A DNA stretch of 64,000 nucleotides from Apteryx mantelli (Eukaryota > Chordata > Aves > Apterygiformes > Apterygidae): NCBI RefSeq assembly GCF_036417845.1, contig NC_089982.1:62447684-62511683 (forward strand). The letters run 5' to 3'. The notes below the pieces were generated by a model. That model was not told the DNA's origin and did not search any database. It saw nothing but the letters and a program-made list of their open reading frames with translations. The translations under genes were made by a program, and so were the position numbers. Shown here in pieces: positions 12,106 to 24,800 of the stretch. Numbering within the stretch: position 1 is the stretch's first letter; each line of letters opens with the position of its first letter.

Positions 12106-14160
12106 CTAGTACTCATTGTCATCTTCCAGATCTTCCCCTGCGGTTGCAGCTTCCAGTGCAGCCAGAGCTGCTGCCACTTCTGTGTCTTCCTCCTCAATTT
12201 CTCCATTGATATCTCTGTGGTCAGGGTGTGTGGGTGCCTGTGCTGCTTTGGTAAGGGTTTTGGCAGTGATACCGTCGGGAATGTCCTCACTCAGATTTAC
12301 AGAGTAAGTTTTAAAAGGTTCAGTACTGCTTTCCTTCGTATGCAAAGGAGGAGTTAAATAAAGGTCCTGGTCTTGTTTTGCTGAAGGCCTGGTGTTTTGA
12401 TCTGAATGTGCATAATTGATTGAAAAGCTATCTTTTTCAATATAGTTCCTGGTCTGGCTGCCATTTTGGGGATAATCTACATCTGGCAATTGTATGGCAT
12501 TATTTTGTGTTTCCAGTATGGCACTTCCTATAAGAGAGGTGTTTTCCCCTGCCAAGTGGGAGTTCCCATCTTGAATACTATTTGGCTCTTTACAGGCTGA
12601 CTTGCTGTGACTGCCTGCTTCTAGGTCAAATTTTTGACCAGACTCATTTGGTTTGGTGTAGAAGTCTTTGGTGCTGACTGAAGAAGACTCTGCTGACAAG
12701 CTGAAGGTTCCCTGTTTGCTGGCTTCCTTCATTGGGCTTATGTTGGGATTGAGACTGGGGTGTGCTCCAGCGCAGGAGTTGCCACCGTTGACTGCAACAT
12801 CAAGCTTTGCAACACACTTTCCAAGGCCGTCCTCTTGAAAAGCATTTCCTCTGTGGTTCCAGAGAGTTTCTTTTGTACTGTTTACCTGATTTTTATTTTC
12901 TGTTCTCTTTAACTCATCCTTCTGGAGTTCATTTTTGTGTTCTTGAATTTCACTATTCTGTTTGAATTTGAATTTATTGCTGTCTTGCTCATTTTGTTTG
13001 TAGCTGTTCACTTTGTGAGTGTATCCAGGTGATTGTGCTTCTTCTGGATCAAAAATATAGCTGGTGTAGGGAAAATTTATAAAGGAAATGTTAATTATAC
13101 TGTTAAATAGTAGAATACAAAAAAAGATTATGCTTAACTTTTAAGCTGGTGATTTTGAGGAACTCGTGCCACTAAGCTTTACCTGGGGTCCTTTGATGTG
13201 AATGCAATGATGAACTGTGCTGTAGTCTGCAGTTTCCTGGGGGAGACAGTAACTAACCCCTGGAGTGAGATTCACCAGGAGCATAGAGAGATGTCAGCTA
13301 GTTGTTCCATGTTTCCAGCTTTATTTTTTATTTCCTCTTGAGGTTAGATTAGCCAATAAGTAGTCATCATACAGACTGTTTATTTAATATGTCCTCATGT
13401 AACTGCCAAAATCTCTCTCTCTCTCTCTTTTCTTTTTTTTTTTTCCTGGTATCCTTCCTCTCAAGTCTTGTCTCTTTGTCCTTTTCTTTTTGTATTTTTG
13501 TACTCTCCTCTTTCCTATTTTACTCTGTTTTTCTCCCCCTCCTAATTTTTTCTTGACTTATTTTTTTTTCAAAGCCTCTCTTTCTTCTTTCTCTTTCTCC
13601 TCTTTCATACCACCAGCTTTCTTTCCTGCTTCCTTACCTGTTTTAGAGATGTGATCAGGAGCAATCATCAAGTGGGGCTGAAGTGTTGTCTTTCTAGAAC
13701 TGGCAAACTTCTACTGAGAGAGACTTTTAATGTGAGAGTTCTTCTTACAATTAACTACATTTAAAAGCTACGGAAGCAAGGATCTGCAGCTCATTTTCAG
13801 TGTTTAGGGGAGAGGGAGGATCTGATAAAGTCTATTCTTCTCACTACTAACTGAGAAAAAAACTTTGTTAAAGATGAATTTTGAATGTCGCACACCTTTT
13901 CTGTGGGTTAGGAAATACAGAAATGAACCTTGATTACAATAAATCAAAAGAATGTTCATAGGAAATCAGAATACCTGTACTCTGACATGACTTTATAAAA
14001 ATTGTAAATTTTTGGCTTAATTCCAAGCTGGTAAATAGTCTTAAATTAAGCAATAAATATAGAGGAGCACAGACGTATGTTTTAGTGCTTTTCTTTTTTC
14101 GGTCTAAATGTTTTTTGTTCTGTTGTACCTTTTTATCATTTTGCAGCACCTGCACCCCAT
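12106..14160 (-). CDS. C4orf19: C4orf19 (PGCKA1) homologue, two coding exons, complete
   Basis: Coding is join(14160..14129, 13060..12106) on the minus strand, 987 bases, 328 residues plus a TAG stop. The first segment encodes MGCRCCKMIK plus two bases of a Ser codon and ends in a GTACAA donor at 14128. The second begins at 13060 after TTTTCCCTACACCAG and continues YIFDPEEAQSPGYTHKVNSY. The N-terminus closely matches the human C4orf19 start as I recall it (MGCRCCKMIQSYLFDP), and human length is about 314. Gly2 with Cys3, Cys5 and Cys6 suggests N-myristoylation plus palmitoylation and membrane attachment. The middle is Ser/Asn/Gln/Lys/Glu-rich and looks disordered. The C-terminus is acidic with an Ala/Leu helix (VAAALAALEAATAGED), the second conserved block. 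The human gene was renamed for association with PDCD10 and GCKIII kinases; that role is from memory, not from this sequence. The Met at 13011 is internal, not the start. Confidence 0.9.
13061..14128 (-). other. C4orf19: C4orf19 intron between the two coding exons
   Basis: A 1,068-base GT-AG intron, interrupting a Ser codon after its second base. It contains a long pyrimidine-rich block on the plus strand (about 13412-13635), so the pre-mRNA is strongly purine-rich there. No other gene is seen inside. Confidence 0.8.
13412..13635. repeat. homopyrimidine-rich tract in the C4orf19 intron
   Basis: Opens with a (TC)n run, is uninterrupted pyrimidine from 13412 to 13447, and has a second uninterrupted run of 32 bases at 13575-13606. 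The whole block is mostly C and T. The transcribed RNA of C4orf19 would be purine-rich here. Confidence 0.8.
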
Positions 14161-14176
14161 CTGGATTTTCTTTAAT
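14129..14176 (-). other. C4orf19: C4orf19 48-base start-codon exon
   Basis: On the minus strand a strong polypyrimidine tract (TTTCCCTCTCTTTTCAG, with AG at 14178-14177) precedes 16 untranslated bases and then ATGGGG at 14160. The exon ends at the donor at 14128. This makes a 48-base exon carrying the start codon and 32 coding bases. It means at least one non-coding 5' exon, and the promoter, lie further upstream (higher coordinates). The ATG context has C at -3 and G at +4, so it is moderate. Confidence 0.75.
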
Positions 14177-14519
14177 CTGAAAAGAGAGGGAAAGCAAGGG
14201 AGAGGGGAAATGAGTGAAGCATTATGAAATTAATGCATGGGCAATTGCATTGAAAATGATGCTCATGTTTAGAAGGGTTTTATTGGTTAAAAAGAGATGC
14301 CTACACAAGAGTGATCTAGTGCAGTACAGTTCAAGGTCTTTCTAGGTTCCTATCTTGCATTAACAATAGCCTTTGAATGACGTCTGGGGAAGAAGTTAAG
14401 GTTTTAAGCATGTAGTGGTGTTCTCCCACAGTATTTTCCTAGCCTCCAGCAACTTTGTGGCTTGGAGCATCCTAAGTCAGGGAGTAGTGTTTCTGTATTT
14501 GGTATCCATTGACTTCTCT

Positions 14520-14915
14520 TCCATGAATTTATCTACTTGATTTCTGAACTCAGTTAAGCTGTTAGTATCCATAACATCCTGTAGTGAGTTTCACAGCTCA
14601 GCCTTGCACTGTGTGAAGAACCACCTGTTTTTGTTTGATATGATCCTGTTTCCTACTAGCAGTATTTCATGCCTTCTAGTTCTTGTATTAGTGAGCATTT
14701 CTTCCTATTGTCACTCTATTACATGTTCTGTACTCCCCCCTCAGTTATGTTTTTTGGCCTGAAGAATCCTGGTCTTTTTAAATATTACCCATCTGTCATG
14801 CCTTTAGATGGTCCTTGTCATCTTTCTCTGGATCTTATCCACTTCTATGTCCTTCTTAAATGAGGGGTGGGAACTGCAAATGCAGTGTTTTCAAGATTTG
14901 GGGAACCATAGATTT
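14520..14915 (-). mobile_element. ancient CR1-type LINE relic, minus orientation
   Basis: The plus strand reads through a series of landmarks of an old amniote CR1 family in reverse orientation: CCATGAATTTATCTACTTGA, ACATCCTGTAGTGAGTTTCA, TGTGTGAAGAACCACCTGTT, CTAGTTCTTGTATTAGTGAG, CCTGAAGAATCCTGGTCTTT, TGCAGTGTTTTCAAG and ACCATAGATTTATTC. Their order and spacing match the consensus I recall from turtles and crocodilians. Heavy divergence shows great age. No usable coding frame remains. Confidence 0.65.
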
Positions 14916-17900
14916 ATTCTTTCCTAATAACTCCTGCCCCAGTGCAGTTGGCTCTGTGACAGCTAACTGTGGTGACATTGCTCATAGGGCCATCCCTTTT
15001 TCCTCTGGTTAGACACAGACATATTGTTGGGATTGGTACTTTATTATGCACAGTGCAAGTGTTGCACCTGTATTTTACTGTAAATTCTTCAAAGTTTGAC
15101 CAGAGCTATCAAAATGCTGTGTTTTACTACATGTCTGTATACTGCAAGATTTGTGTGTATGTGCATCATTGCCTGATTTAGTGAGATGCTAAGCACCACC
15201 TGTTATGTGGTTCATAACAATGAAGTCTTTTATTATGAGCAGAAACAGTTTGTTAATTTGGGTCCTTGAGAACTTTTATTTTCTGAACCTAAAGTGAAGA
15301 GACAGATCTGAACCTCCCAAATCCTTGAAAAAACCCTATTCTTCTTAATTTTATGAGTTGGGGCTATCTTAGCTCGTGTTAATGGAGCCAGGATGTGCTG
15401 TAAATCTTTTACCCGTTGTTATTCAGGCCTCTCTTTCTCAGTCTGTTCTACCACTTCTCATACTTTTGCTGCTGCCTAGGGACAGCAGTTCCCTTTGCAG
15501 TAAGACGGAAATTGATGATGCAAAGTCAGGGTATTTACTAGAGTGATTTATTCATGAAACACCAAAGGAAAATAGTATTGATTTATTCTTACCAGGTGTG
15601 GCCTGAACTGCGTGCCACTTGTGCTAGGAGAAATTACAATCAAAGCTCTATGCAGTACAGACTTATTATCCCACTTTTTTTCTCTAAATCTGACTTCTTC
15701 TGGTGTCAGCACTGAACATGATGCCTGATGTCAGGGCCCTTCAGTTGTAGAGCTTCTAAGGGGCTTGGAGCCATTTAGCAGCTGGCTTTAGCCAGGATAC
15801 AGCTGCTTATAGCTATGCTCTTTGTCCTTGTCTGCACCTGAAGTGCTCTGGAGCAGAAACTTCTCTAAAGAGTGGCCAGCTGCTGTAGCTTGATGCCTGT
15901 CAGGAAGGCCTAAAAGCCAACTGCTTTGCTTCCTCTCTGTCTGGTGGTTCTTCTCTCCCTCCTTCAAAAGCATTCTCCCTTCTACACCTCTGCTTTTTTT
16001 TTTCTTAACCTAGAAAATGTGATAGCAGAAATTCTCAATTTTTCTTCTGGAGACTATGCAGTAATAACTGGTTGAAGTGGCCACATGTGCTGATCTTTCT
16101 TCTGCGTGGTTGCTCTGCAATGTAAAGAAATTTGGACAGGTTTGGCTAGATATGAGGCTTATTTGAGCTTCTTGTGTAGTCATCCTTGCCAGACAGAGAG
16201 GAATTTGTAATATAATTTGTTTTGATCTTTTTGAAGGCTGAATTAGCTATAGCCTTTCTTTAGATTAAGACTGATTTGAAGCAAGTTAAGTTAAGTCCTG
16301 TTTTAGTTTAACTGTCATCTTTAGTTTTAGCATAAACTTGCTTCTAAACTGGAAAGAAACAAAAACTGCTTAAAATTGACCAGTGGGTTAATTGATTCAA
16401 CCTTCAAGTGCCTGTGGCTAGCAAGTTACTGTATGTTAGGCAAGCCACAATAACTGTTTGTGTCTCTGATCTCAATTCATGGGAAAGGCAACATAATTTG
16501 GTTTAGGTTCAGTCTCCTTCTTTAAAGACCTAGCTAAGCTACAGTAATTCTTGCTTGCCATAGGCTAGGAGTATGCAAATATTATTTAAGCTTTACTAAA
16601 TAATGATAACTTCAATTGCAGTCAGTTGCCTTGTGAGCCCACTGAAATGTCCACAAAGCCTCTGGTTTGGCTTTAAAAGTTATAGTTCTGGTGAAACCAC
16701 TCTAGGTTTGTATGTAGACCAGTTCTCAGAACAGATGCTGTTTCTAGCTGGGTGTAGACACTTCAGGTCAGACTGTTTCTGTTTAATCTTTTCTCTGACA
16801 AATTTTGTTCTGAGTGCTCATATCTGTGCTTCATAACATTTTTTTGGTTTAAAAAATCTTGCTCATAGGTTTTAACCATTGAGAAGTGCTAATTGCTTGC
16901 TCTCTTCCATTTGGTTGTAAAGAGGTTTGTGATCTTTGTAGAAAGCAATTATAAATGGAAATTACTGTTATTTTCATAAGGAGCACTTTCCTGTATGTTT
17001 TTTCTTTTTGTATGTACTGTCTGAATTGTCTCTGTGGTTACTGTATTAAGCTTTTTAGCTGATTAGTTACAATTGGATTTGTCCTCTGGCATGAATAAAC
17101 TAATACTTTTGGAAAATATTTTATGCTGTATTATCTTATAAATTATTTCACATCCCTCAAGTAGGAATAGAGTTTTATGATGTCACTGTTAGATGACTGT
17201 TGTTTCTTGCCCTTCTCCCCCATGTTTGTAACACTTTCAAGCCGGGGTGGGAAAATAACTCTGGGGAACAAGTTGTTTTTACAGCATGAAAAAGCATGCT
17301 TTAATCCTACTTATTTTGTTTAGGTACTTTGCTCTAAAGACTTGTGTACTGTGTGATCTTCATGGTTCCATAAAAAAATAAGTAATATTAATAAACTCCT
17401 GTCTGGAGTTTGAAGCAAACATATGCTATGCAGACTCATTTCAAAAAAGGGAGGTGGAGGTTTAGAGGGTTGAAAAAATGGATAATGATGTTATCTGAGA
17501 CTGAAGTTAGGAAGAGTAAGATGTTGCATTCTTTGTTGTTCAAACTTTTTTTTTCCTTTGTTATAAAATTTTATTCTGTTAAATATGCTATGCTGCTAAA
17601 TTGTCTAGATATTGTCAGATTAACAACACATGACTTAGAATGCTGCTTTTCAGAACACTTTGGGGGCTATCTCCAAATACAGTCTGCCTGACTAAAGTAG
17701 CAATAAAATGCTTGACCTTAACATTTAGATCCTCCGAATTCAGGTCAACTGCTATTAAAGCTAAACATCATTCTTTTTCAATCATGAAATTCCTATAGGC
17801 CTGTAAATTTCTGTCATTGGTTATTACGTAGTCACTTAATTCTGGACATCAGCCCAACACCTGGCATTAAAGCTTTACTAAAATTCAAAGTATAGATTTT

Positions 17901-20900
17901 TGTTTTTCTGGACTTATACTGGAACACTTGGAGCGTTTGCAGGAAATGGAGTTGTCAGGAAAGAGGAATGTGGAAGTCCTAGGTTTAAAATGCTTAATTT
18001 TGAACTCTGGCTTTTCAACTTTGAGTAGCCACTGAATCTCCTAAAATGTGTCTGTGAGGTTGAGATTGTACCAGTTTCTATAAAATAATCAGATTCTTGG
18101 AGCATGAGAGAGAAGTAGGACAGCTTTGTGGTCTGCACATTCAGTGTCAGTGCTTGCATCAGTTAAAATATTTTGCTTTGATGAAGGAGATGGAAGAGAC
18201 TCAGCTCTGTGTATAGTTCCCTCAGCCACTCCAGTAAACCTTTAGTTGATAGTGCGAAAGATGGTCTAGTTATAAGTTCCTTGCAATACATTAGAATGAG
18301 TGTTTGCAGAGATCAGTAAGCTCTGATATTACAAAAGAGTGACTCTTTCTCTTCCTTTGAAAGAAAAAGATATGGAAGGGCATCTATTTTAAAATTAGTT
18401 GGAAAAATGCCCCTATGGTTATTAAAGAGGTAGTCAGTGGATTTATTTTGAGGAGAGCAGAACAACAATCTCCTCAGCAAAATAAATGCTGGAAATGGGG
18501 AGGCTGAGGAGTGGATTCCCTGGTAAGAGAATGGAATGGGACTTTTCTTGAAGTGTGAGACCTTGCTGAGAACAACAAGAATGTATAGTGGCTGGCTCCA
18601 AAATGTAAATTTGCATTAAAAGCCACAGTGTGCTTTAAGAGAAGCCTACTTTGCTTTATCAGATTTGAGAAACACAATGTATCTAACTCTAAATTATGTA
18701 ATAATAAAGTAGCTTGTACTGTCTATTTAAACTGTAGCTGTATTATGGATAAACAAGAAGACAAATGAAAGGCAACGTTATAAATAGGGAAGGTCAAACT
18801 TTTTTCAGTCAAGCAAAATGGTTTGACACTCTTGGAAGCTTGTGTGGAAACAGAAAAAGGCCAATCTCCTTTTTCTCTTGTTCTTGATGTTTTGGTTTCT
18901 CTTCGATCTTGATTTCTGGCCCCCTCCCATCCACCTGGTGTAGAAGCAGAAAGGTGAGGGGGCGACATATTTAAATGTTATTTTCAGTAAGTCCCAAATT
19001 GATTAATCCTGGCTGGGGAGTTTTGGTCTGAGTCATTTTTTTTAAAGCTGGTTGATTTCTGTCTCCCCCACGCTCTCATCCAAAACTGGTGCTTGCTGAG
19101 CTTTTGCTGTTTCTTTGGTTTCTCTCTCTCCTCCATCCTTTCCTGCTCTAGATTACAAAGTAAAGAGTCTTTTCCTATATATGTACTATCTGGGCTGCTA
19201 AGCCTGAATGCTGCATCTCCTGGTGGCCTGTGGTACCTCTTTCTGCTCATTTTTTCAAGTGGAGGCACCTTTCAGAGCAGACCTCGCCAGTGTGTGCCCT
19301 GTCAGTCTGCTGCGTTGTGCCCTCCTCCGTGAAGCCCGCCTGTCCGCAGGTGCCAGGCTGAGGTCCCGTCTTCTCGCGTGGACACAAACCCCGCTCTCCT
19401 CAGAATGGATTCTGCCTGCCTCACTGTTAACACAAGCACAAGCTACTTAGGTTTTCTTGCTACCCAGGTCTCATACAGGTGCCAAATGCTAACCAGCTAG
19501 GAGACGTTTACAGAAGCAAATGTGGGAAGAGAAAAGTGTCTGCAGAGAAGTACATAAGGACAGAATATAAAGAATTTGGGGTGGGAATAACCTTAGACAG
19601 CTCTTGCACTTGTCAGACCTCTCCTGCTGGGAGGTGCGGTTTGCCTTCTGTGCTGAGGAGGCACTCGCACCTCTCATAAAGATTTCAAAGGCTGTCCTCA
19701 GCATCTGCCAAGGTCTGAGAAAGATTCAGGTGTGCCTAACTGCAGGGGAGAAGCGCAGCGTATTATTGAGGGGTGGAGGCAGAGCAACAATTGATCTGGA
19801 TGACAGGTAATGTAAAAGAAACATGGAAAGCCTGTGAGACAGATGGTAGAGCTGAGAAGACCCCAAATTAGAAATTTAGGGAAGAATTAAACATGCAGTA
19901 GAAAAACACCAACCTATGGCAGAGGGAGGAGAGGAAGAATAATAGGGAAAAGGTTGTAAAGGAAACAAGAAAAGGGATATAGCTTTATTAGCTATACAAT
20001 ATGCAGACTAATCACTACTGTTGGGTGAATACCATCCATAGAGTGTTTCACTTTGCCTCAAATACAAAGAACTCTTCAGAATCTGCTATTCCTGTACCCT
20101 GCTAATTATGCTGAGGCTGGACGTAATGAGTCTATTCCTTCCCCTGGCAAAGGGGGAGAGGGGGAAAAAAAAATCCTGAGCCCAGCATCCATCCTGCTAA
20201 TCCATTGTGGAGACTGATACCCACTGGTGAAAGGCTGTGGAGCTGATGGATCAGTGTCTTCTGAAAACATTACTTTTTCACAAAATTCCAGATCTGTAGT
20301 ACTGTGTCTGAAAGTTATAGTCCAATTTTGCTGGAACAGTCAAATTTAGCATATAGGTGACAGCCACACAACTGTGAAAAATTTTACCATGTAGACTGTC
20401 AGATCTTTTCCAGTGAGTCTCTGAATTCTTTGGCAACTCTTGTCTTAGCATAATTGTTATGGAGGCAACAATTTGATAACAAGTCTCAAGTCTGTGTTTA
20501 ACTCTGCATTAAGACCGATACTTTTAAAGCTGAACTGAAATCTATCTACTTCCTTTTTTTAATGGATTCTTAGTCTGAAAATTTGTCAAAATAGGGCTTT
20601 AGGGAGCAAGTGAATTGTCATATATAATCTAACATAAATCAACTAACTTGAGGAAATACGATGATATACTCCCTTACAGAAACTATAAAAATCCGCCTCA
20701 GGGTTTTTTGTCTGTTTTTCTGTAGCTTAATTGACTTCAGACTCTTTGTTCACACTTTCCTAAGGTGTAATGCTTATGTGTCATTTTCATGCTTTAAACA
20801 TCTTGCTGTCCAGCCCTGGTGAGACTAGCTAGCTGTGCAATCCCAGTGCAAGAATATGAGCTGCGGTTTGGCTCTGAGTCACAGTTCAGACCCTGCAGTC

Positions 20901-21884
20901 TACATTGCTCTGCAAGAGAAGGAAAATGTGCAAGTGTTTTTCCTGGTGCAGCTTGCTTTATCCTCCTGTTCTGAGGAAGACATGTGCTATGTTTGGGAAC
21001 AAGGAGTGTCAGAGTGTTTGCCAGAAAGAGCCTTATGCTATCCTCCTGCCTAACGCAAGGTTATTGCCAAGGTTATAGCTGCCTGTCCTTCCCTTCATTA
21101 CTCCTCCCCCTCAAATGTACTCTTTTCGTTTGCTTTACAAACAAAGCTGGGGAGCTGCTCAGGTCTACCTGCCAGTTTTATTCTCCACTGAGGCCTCATT
21201 TACCAGCTGATCTGTTTGCATGCATCTCCAGCCCAGCTAACTGCAAACATGAGAAAAGTTGACACAGAAGAGGGACCTATCAAAGACCATATAAACCTTC
21301 TTCAGCCGCAGTGTAATTACAGAGGTGACTTATGGGAGTTTAACCTCGGCTGTTTGACTCCTATTGCTACTCTGCTTGTTCATTTTCAAATCAGATCTCC
21401 TGTTTTTCACAGATAAATGTCATCATTGCATGAATATGAATACTCATTCTCACAGTCTTCACCTGTTGATAAGAATCTGTATGTATTTTTTGAAGATGAT
21501 TCTGTATTAGAATTAAAAGTGAGGGAATTGTGCAACACAAGAGGCTGCACAGTTATATTTATGATAAGAACTTTCTGAAGAAGTATGATCAAAAATGCAA
21601 TTTTTTCTTTTGCAGGAAGACATCATTCATAATTCCATTGCTCTGATATTTTACCATTTTTTCTAATAACACGAAGTACCCTTTATGGCTTATGTCTGCC
21701 AAAATCCCAGCTTTTTCTGAAAATTATTTGATTGCATTTCTTAAAACCATTTTACTCAGAAAAATTAAAATCTGAGTACTGTTGAATGACATGGCATATA
21801 CTCACTGAGTATATGACCTGCTGTCATCCAAAGTTATCCCATTAATCTATGCTTAGAGGACCTTTTTAAATCTCTGACAAGCCG

Positions 21885-21898
21885 CCCCCCCCCCCCCC
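21885..21898. repeat. 14-base poly(C) run
   Basis: Uninterrupted C run in A/T-rich context, G14 on the minus strand. It is prone to length error and could form i-motif or G-quadruplex-like structure. Confidence 0.85.
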
Positions 21899-24800
21899 GA
21901 TTTGTTCAGATTTCTCTTGAATACTCGTATCTTCATTATCACCCGTTAAGCTCTATCACAGGAAAAAGGAACTGCAACATTGCGGTTATCCCCAAATCTA
22001 ACTTCCACAATCCAGTCATGTATCTTTCCCTGCCTCTCCCCTTGTTCTCCCTGGCCATGCTAAATCAAGCCAATAGGCTGTATGTTGTTTGAGGCAGTGG
22101 CCTGGTTCTTTATGTGTTTCTGCGAGTGAAATGGCAAGCTCGTGGATGATATTACACAACTAGTACTAATTATGCTCCGTGTACAGACAATGGCTGTTTG
22201 TTTCAATGAGGAGAGAATTTGATGTATTTTGTATGCTATTCAAGGCATGAAGTTTGGGGTGGTTTTTGTGTGTAGAGGCTTAGGGGTATTATTTATGATT
22301 ATTCCAAATGTAGTCGCGAAACAGACTTAGACTCATGGTAGTTTTTTCAAGGGAGAAAAGGAGCTTTAACCAGGGCAGGTATTAAAAAATGAAGATTCTT
22401 ATGCCTGAGAATTGTGCCCTGCTTGTTATTTGAAAATTTATAGGACTACCTCAGTTATGGCTTCATAAATTTTATTGCTTAGTATTCTGACATATAGTAG
22501 TTCTTTTATTACCAAGGAAGTAGCTCTGATGTCACAAAATATTTTACTTCAGTAAGGTGATAAATGACAGGAATCCTTAAATGACAAACCTATACAAGCA
22601 GTCATAACAAGGGGAAAACAAAGCAAGTGACCTTTACACAGAATTGTTTCTAACTAGCTTACCCCCACGCTTTCCAAGAAATTACAGACCAAAGTGATTT
22701 ACTATTAAGAAACAGTCAATAACAAACACTACACTTCCCTGATGAGCAATCAGTGAAACATCAGCTAATTGCCAAATATGGCCTACTCACCAAAGAGCTG
22801 ATGGAATTTGTCTTATCATGGTTTTAACATCTGTTTGTGTGGTGATGTCTGAAAATGTCTACATGTATTGTTTATCCAGGAAATTTGCAATAATAATAAT
22901 TGACAAAAATGTGCACTTGCTGTGCTCTTTGTTCCAGGATCTCTGCATCAGCAGTAGACATTAATTACTGTATACATGAAATAGTACAAATTGAGGGTTA
23001 TATCCTTGGATTATTCATGACAGCATCCAAGGGAGAGTGCGGCCTCCTAGCTGAGAGGTGTGTCTACTGTGCAGGACTCAATTATGTGCTCTAACTGTGG
23101 GTGCATGCTGTGGTGTTTCGCAGCCCCGGGGAAGAGCATCCTGCCAGCGGGATGCCCAGCTCCAGTCTGATGAGAAACTGCTCTGAGTGCCAGGATGCTC
23201 AGAGCAATGGATCTATCTGCTTACATTCCTATTCCCATTCAAAGAGCTGAAAAAGGTCAGATTTGGCCTGTTTTGATATTACAAAAATGTGTGCTACTTA
23301 GCTTACATATCTGTAGTCCTAATATCAGGAAACTCTATCAAATACTATGTTACATGCCAGTGCAAATAACCTTAGCTGGAATAGGAAGCATTTGCTTTGG
23401 TGCAAACATCAGAATTTGCTCCCTTTTACAGCTGCTCCCCCACAAGGCATCTAGCTATGCTTTTTATCAGGTCCCAATGGTATTTCTGCCCCTACCTTGA
23501 CCCTTTTCCCTCTATTTCATGTGGCTGTTTTGCCCCAAACTAAGATGCAGTGGCAGGCAGATCTTAGTGCAAGGAAGTCTGAGTCTTGCCAGCACAGCTT
23601 AAGCACACCTGCACTTGTGATTTGCAGGTGTGTTGGCAGAAGGGGAAGGTAATGAAAAGTAGATGCTATCAGTTTTGCAAAAGGCATTTTGTTTTAGGTT
23701 GTAACTGCTGGTTATTGCCTAAATTGATCTTCCACAAAACATAATATTCATAGTTATGTTAAGCCCTGTTAGCTCCTCCTCAAAATGTCCTGCTTTCCAA
23801 ACCAATAAGGTCAGCCAGATCTTCCACTTACCCCTAGTGGCTTCCTGACAGTATTACTCTGCATATGAAGTCCCTTGTTGACTTTTGATCATAGCTGTTG
23901 CCCCTTCTCTTCCCAGCAGGCAGCCTTCCTCTCTCTCCTGCACACTGTTAAAGGAAGAGATGTGTTTCCCAGACTGGGATCTTCTGCATCCTGTTGCCTT
24001 TATGAGCAGAATAAGCTGTTCTCCATCCCTGATAGCGCTGGGCTCTCAGACACCAGCCCATCTCTAGTACTTCCCCTCTTTCCAGCCTTTTATCCTGTCT
24101 GCTCCCTCCCTCAGTAAACAGGCTCTAACGTCCGAGGCTGCTTGTGTGAGTTGTTTAGGGCATGGTTTTGCTGGGCGCTGAATGTGAGAGGCCGGATACT
24201 CTTAAGTGCGGGAGGAACGGCTGGCAGCAGCGGTGCTCTGCCCCGGGAAGTGCCCTCAGCACCTTGCAGCATGTGTCCTCTGTGACTAGCAAGTTTGCGG
24301 GCAGCCTCTGCACCGCTAGTGCCCAACTCAGTGTTTTGACATACCTGAACTTTGAAAGGCACTGAATACTTTTAAAATACAACTGGACCATTCCCATTTC
24401 CACACTCTGTCAGCGTTTTTCACTTTAAAGTCATTATTGTGCTATTTCATTCACTGACTAATCTCTGTGGTAGCTGTAGGCTTTTTTTAAAACGTCTCTG
24501 AGAAAGTAAGGATAGTTCATAGTGAAGATGGGGCTATTAGTAAGGCCCTTAACACCATGGTAGAATGCCCTATAGTACATGTGGAGTGCTGCTTAGAGGT
24601 GATCTGAACATGTCCTTTTTCTTTGTTAAACCCTTTGCAATTGATTTTAAATATTTATTAGAAATTTAAGAGGAAATAATGCGTTCCTTCTGCCTGTTCC
24701 TCACCACTCACAGCAGTAGGTCATAGAGCATTTCCCTACCCCCACTATTTACCATACAGAATGTTTGTTTTATTTTAGGCGATTAATAAGAAGAGTGGAG

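Noticed and set aside
12106-13011. 301-codon frame starting at an internal Met taken as the whole gene
   Set aside because: The frame continues upstream through NVKHTYGPS-side coding to an acceptor at 13061, and the conserved MGCRCCK start lies on a separate exon at 14129-14160.
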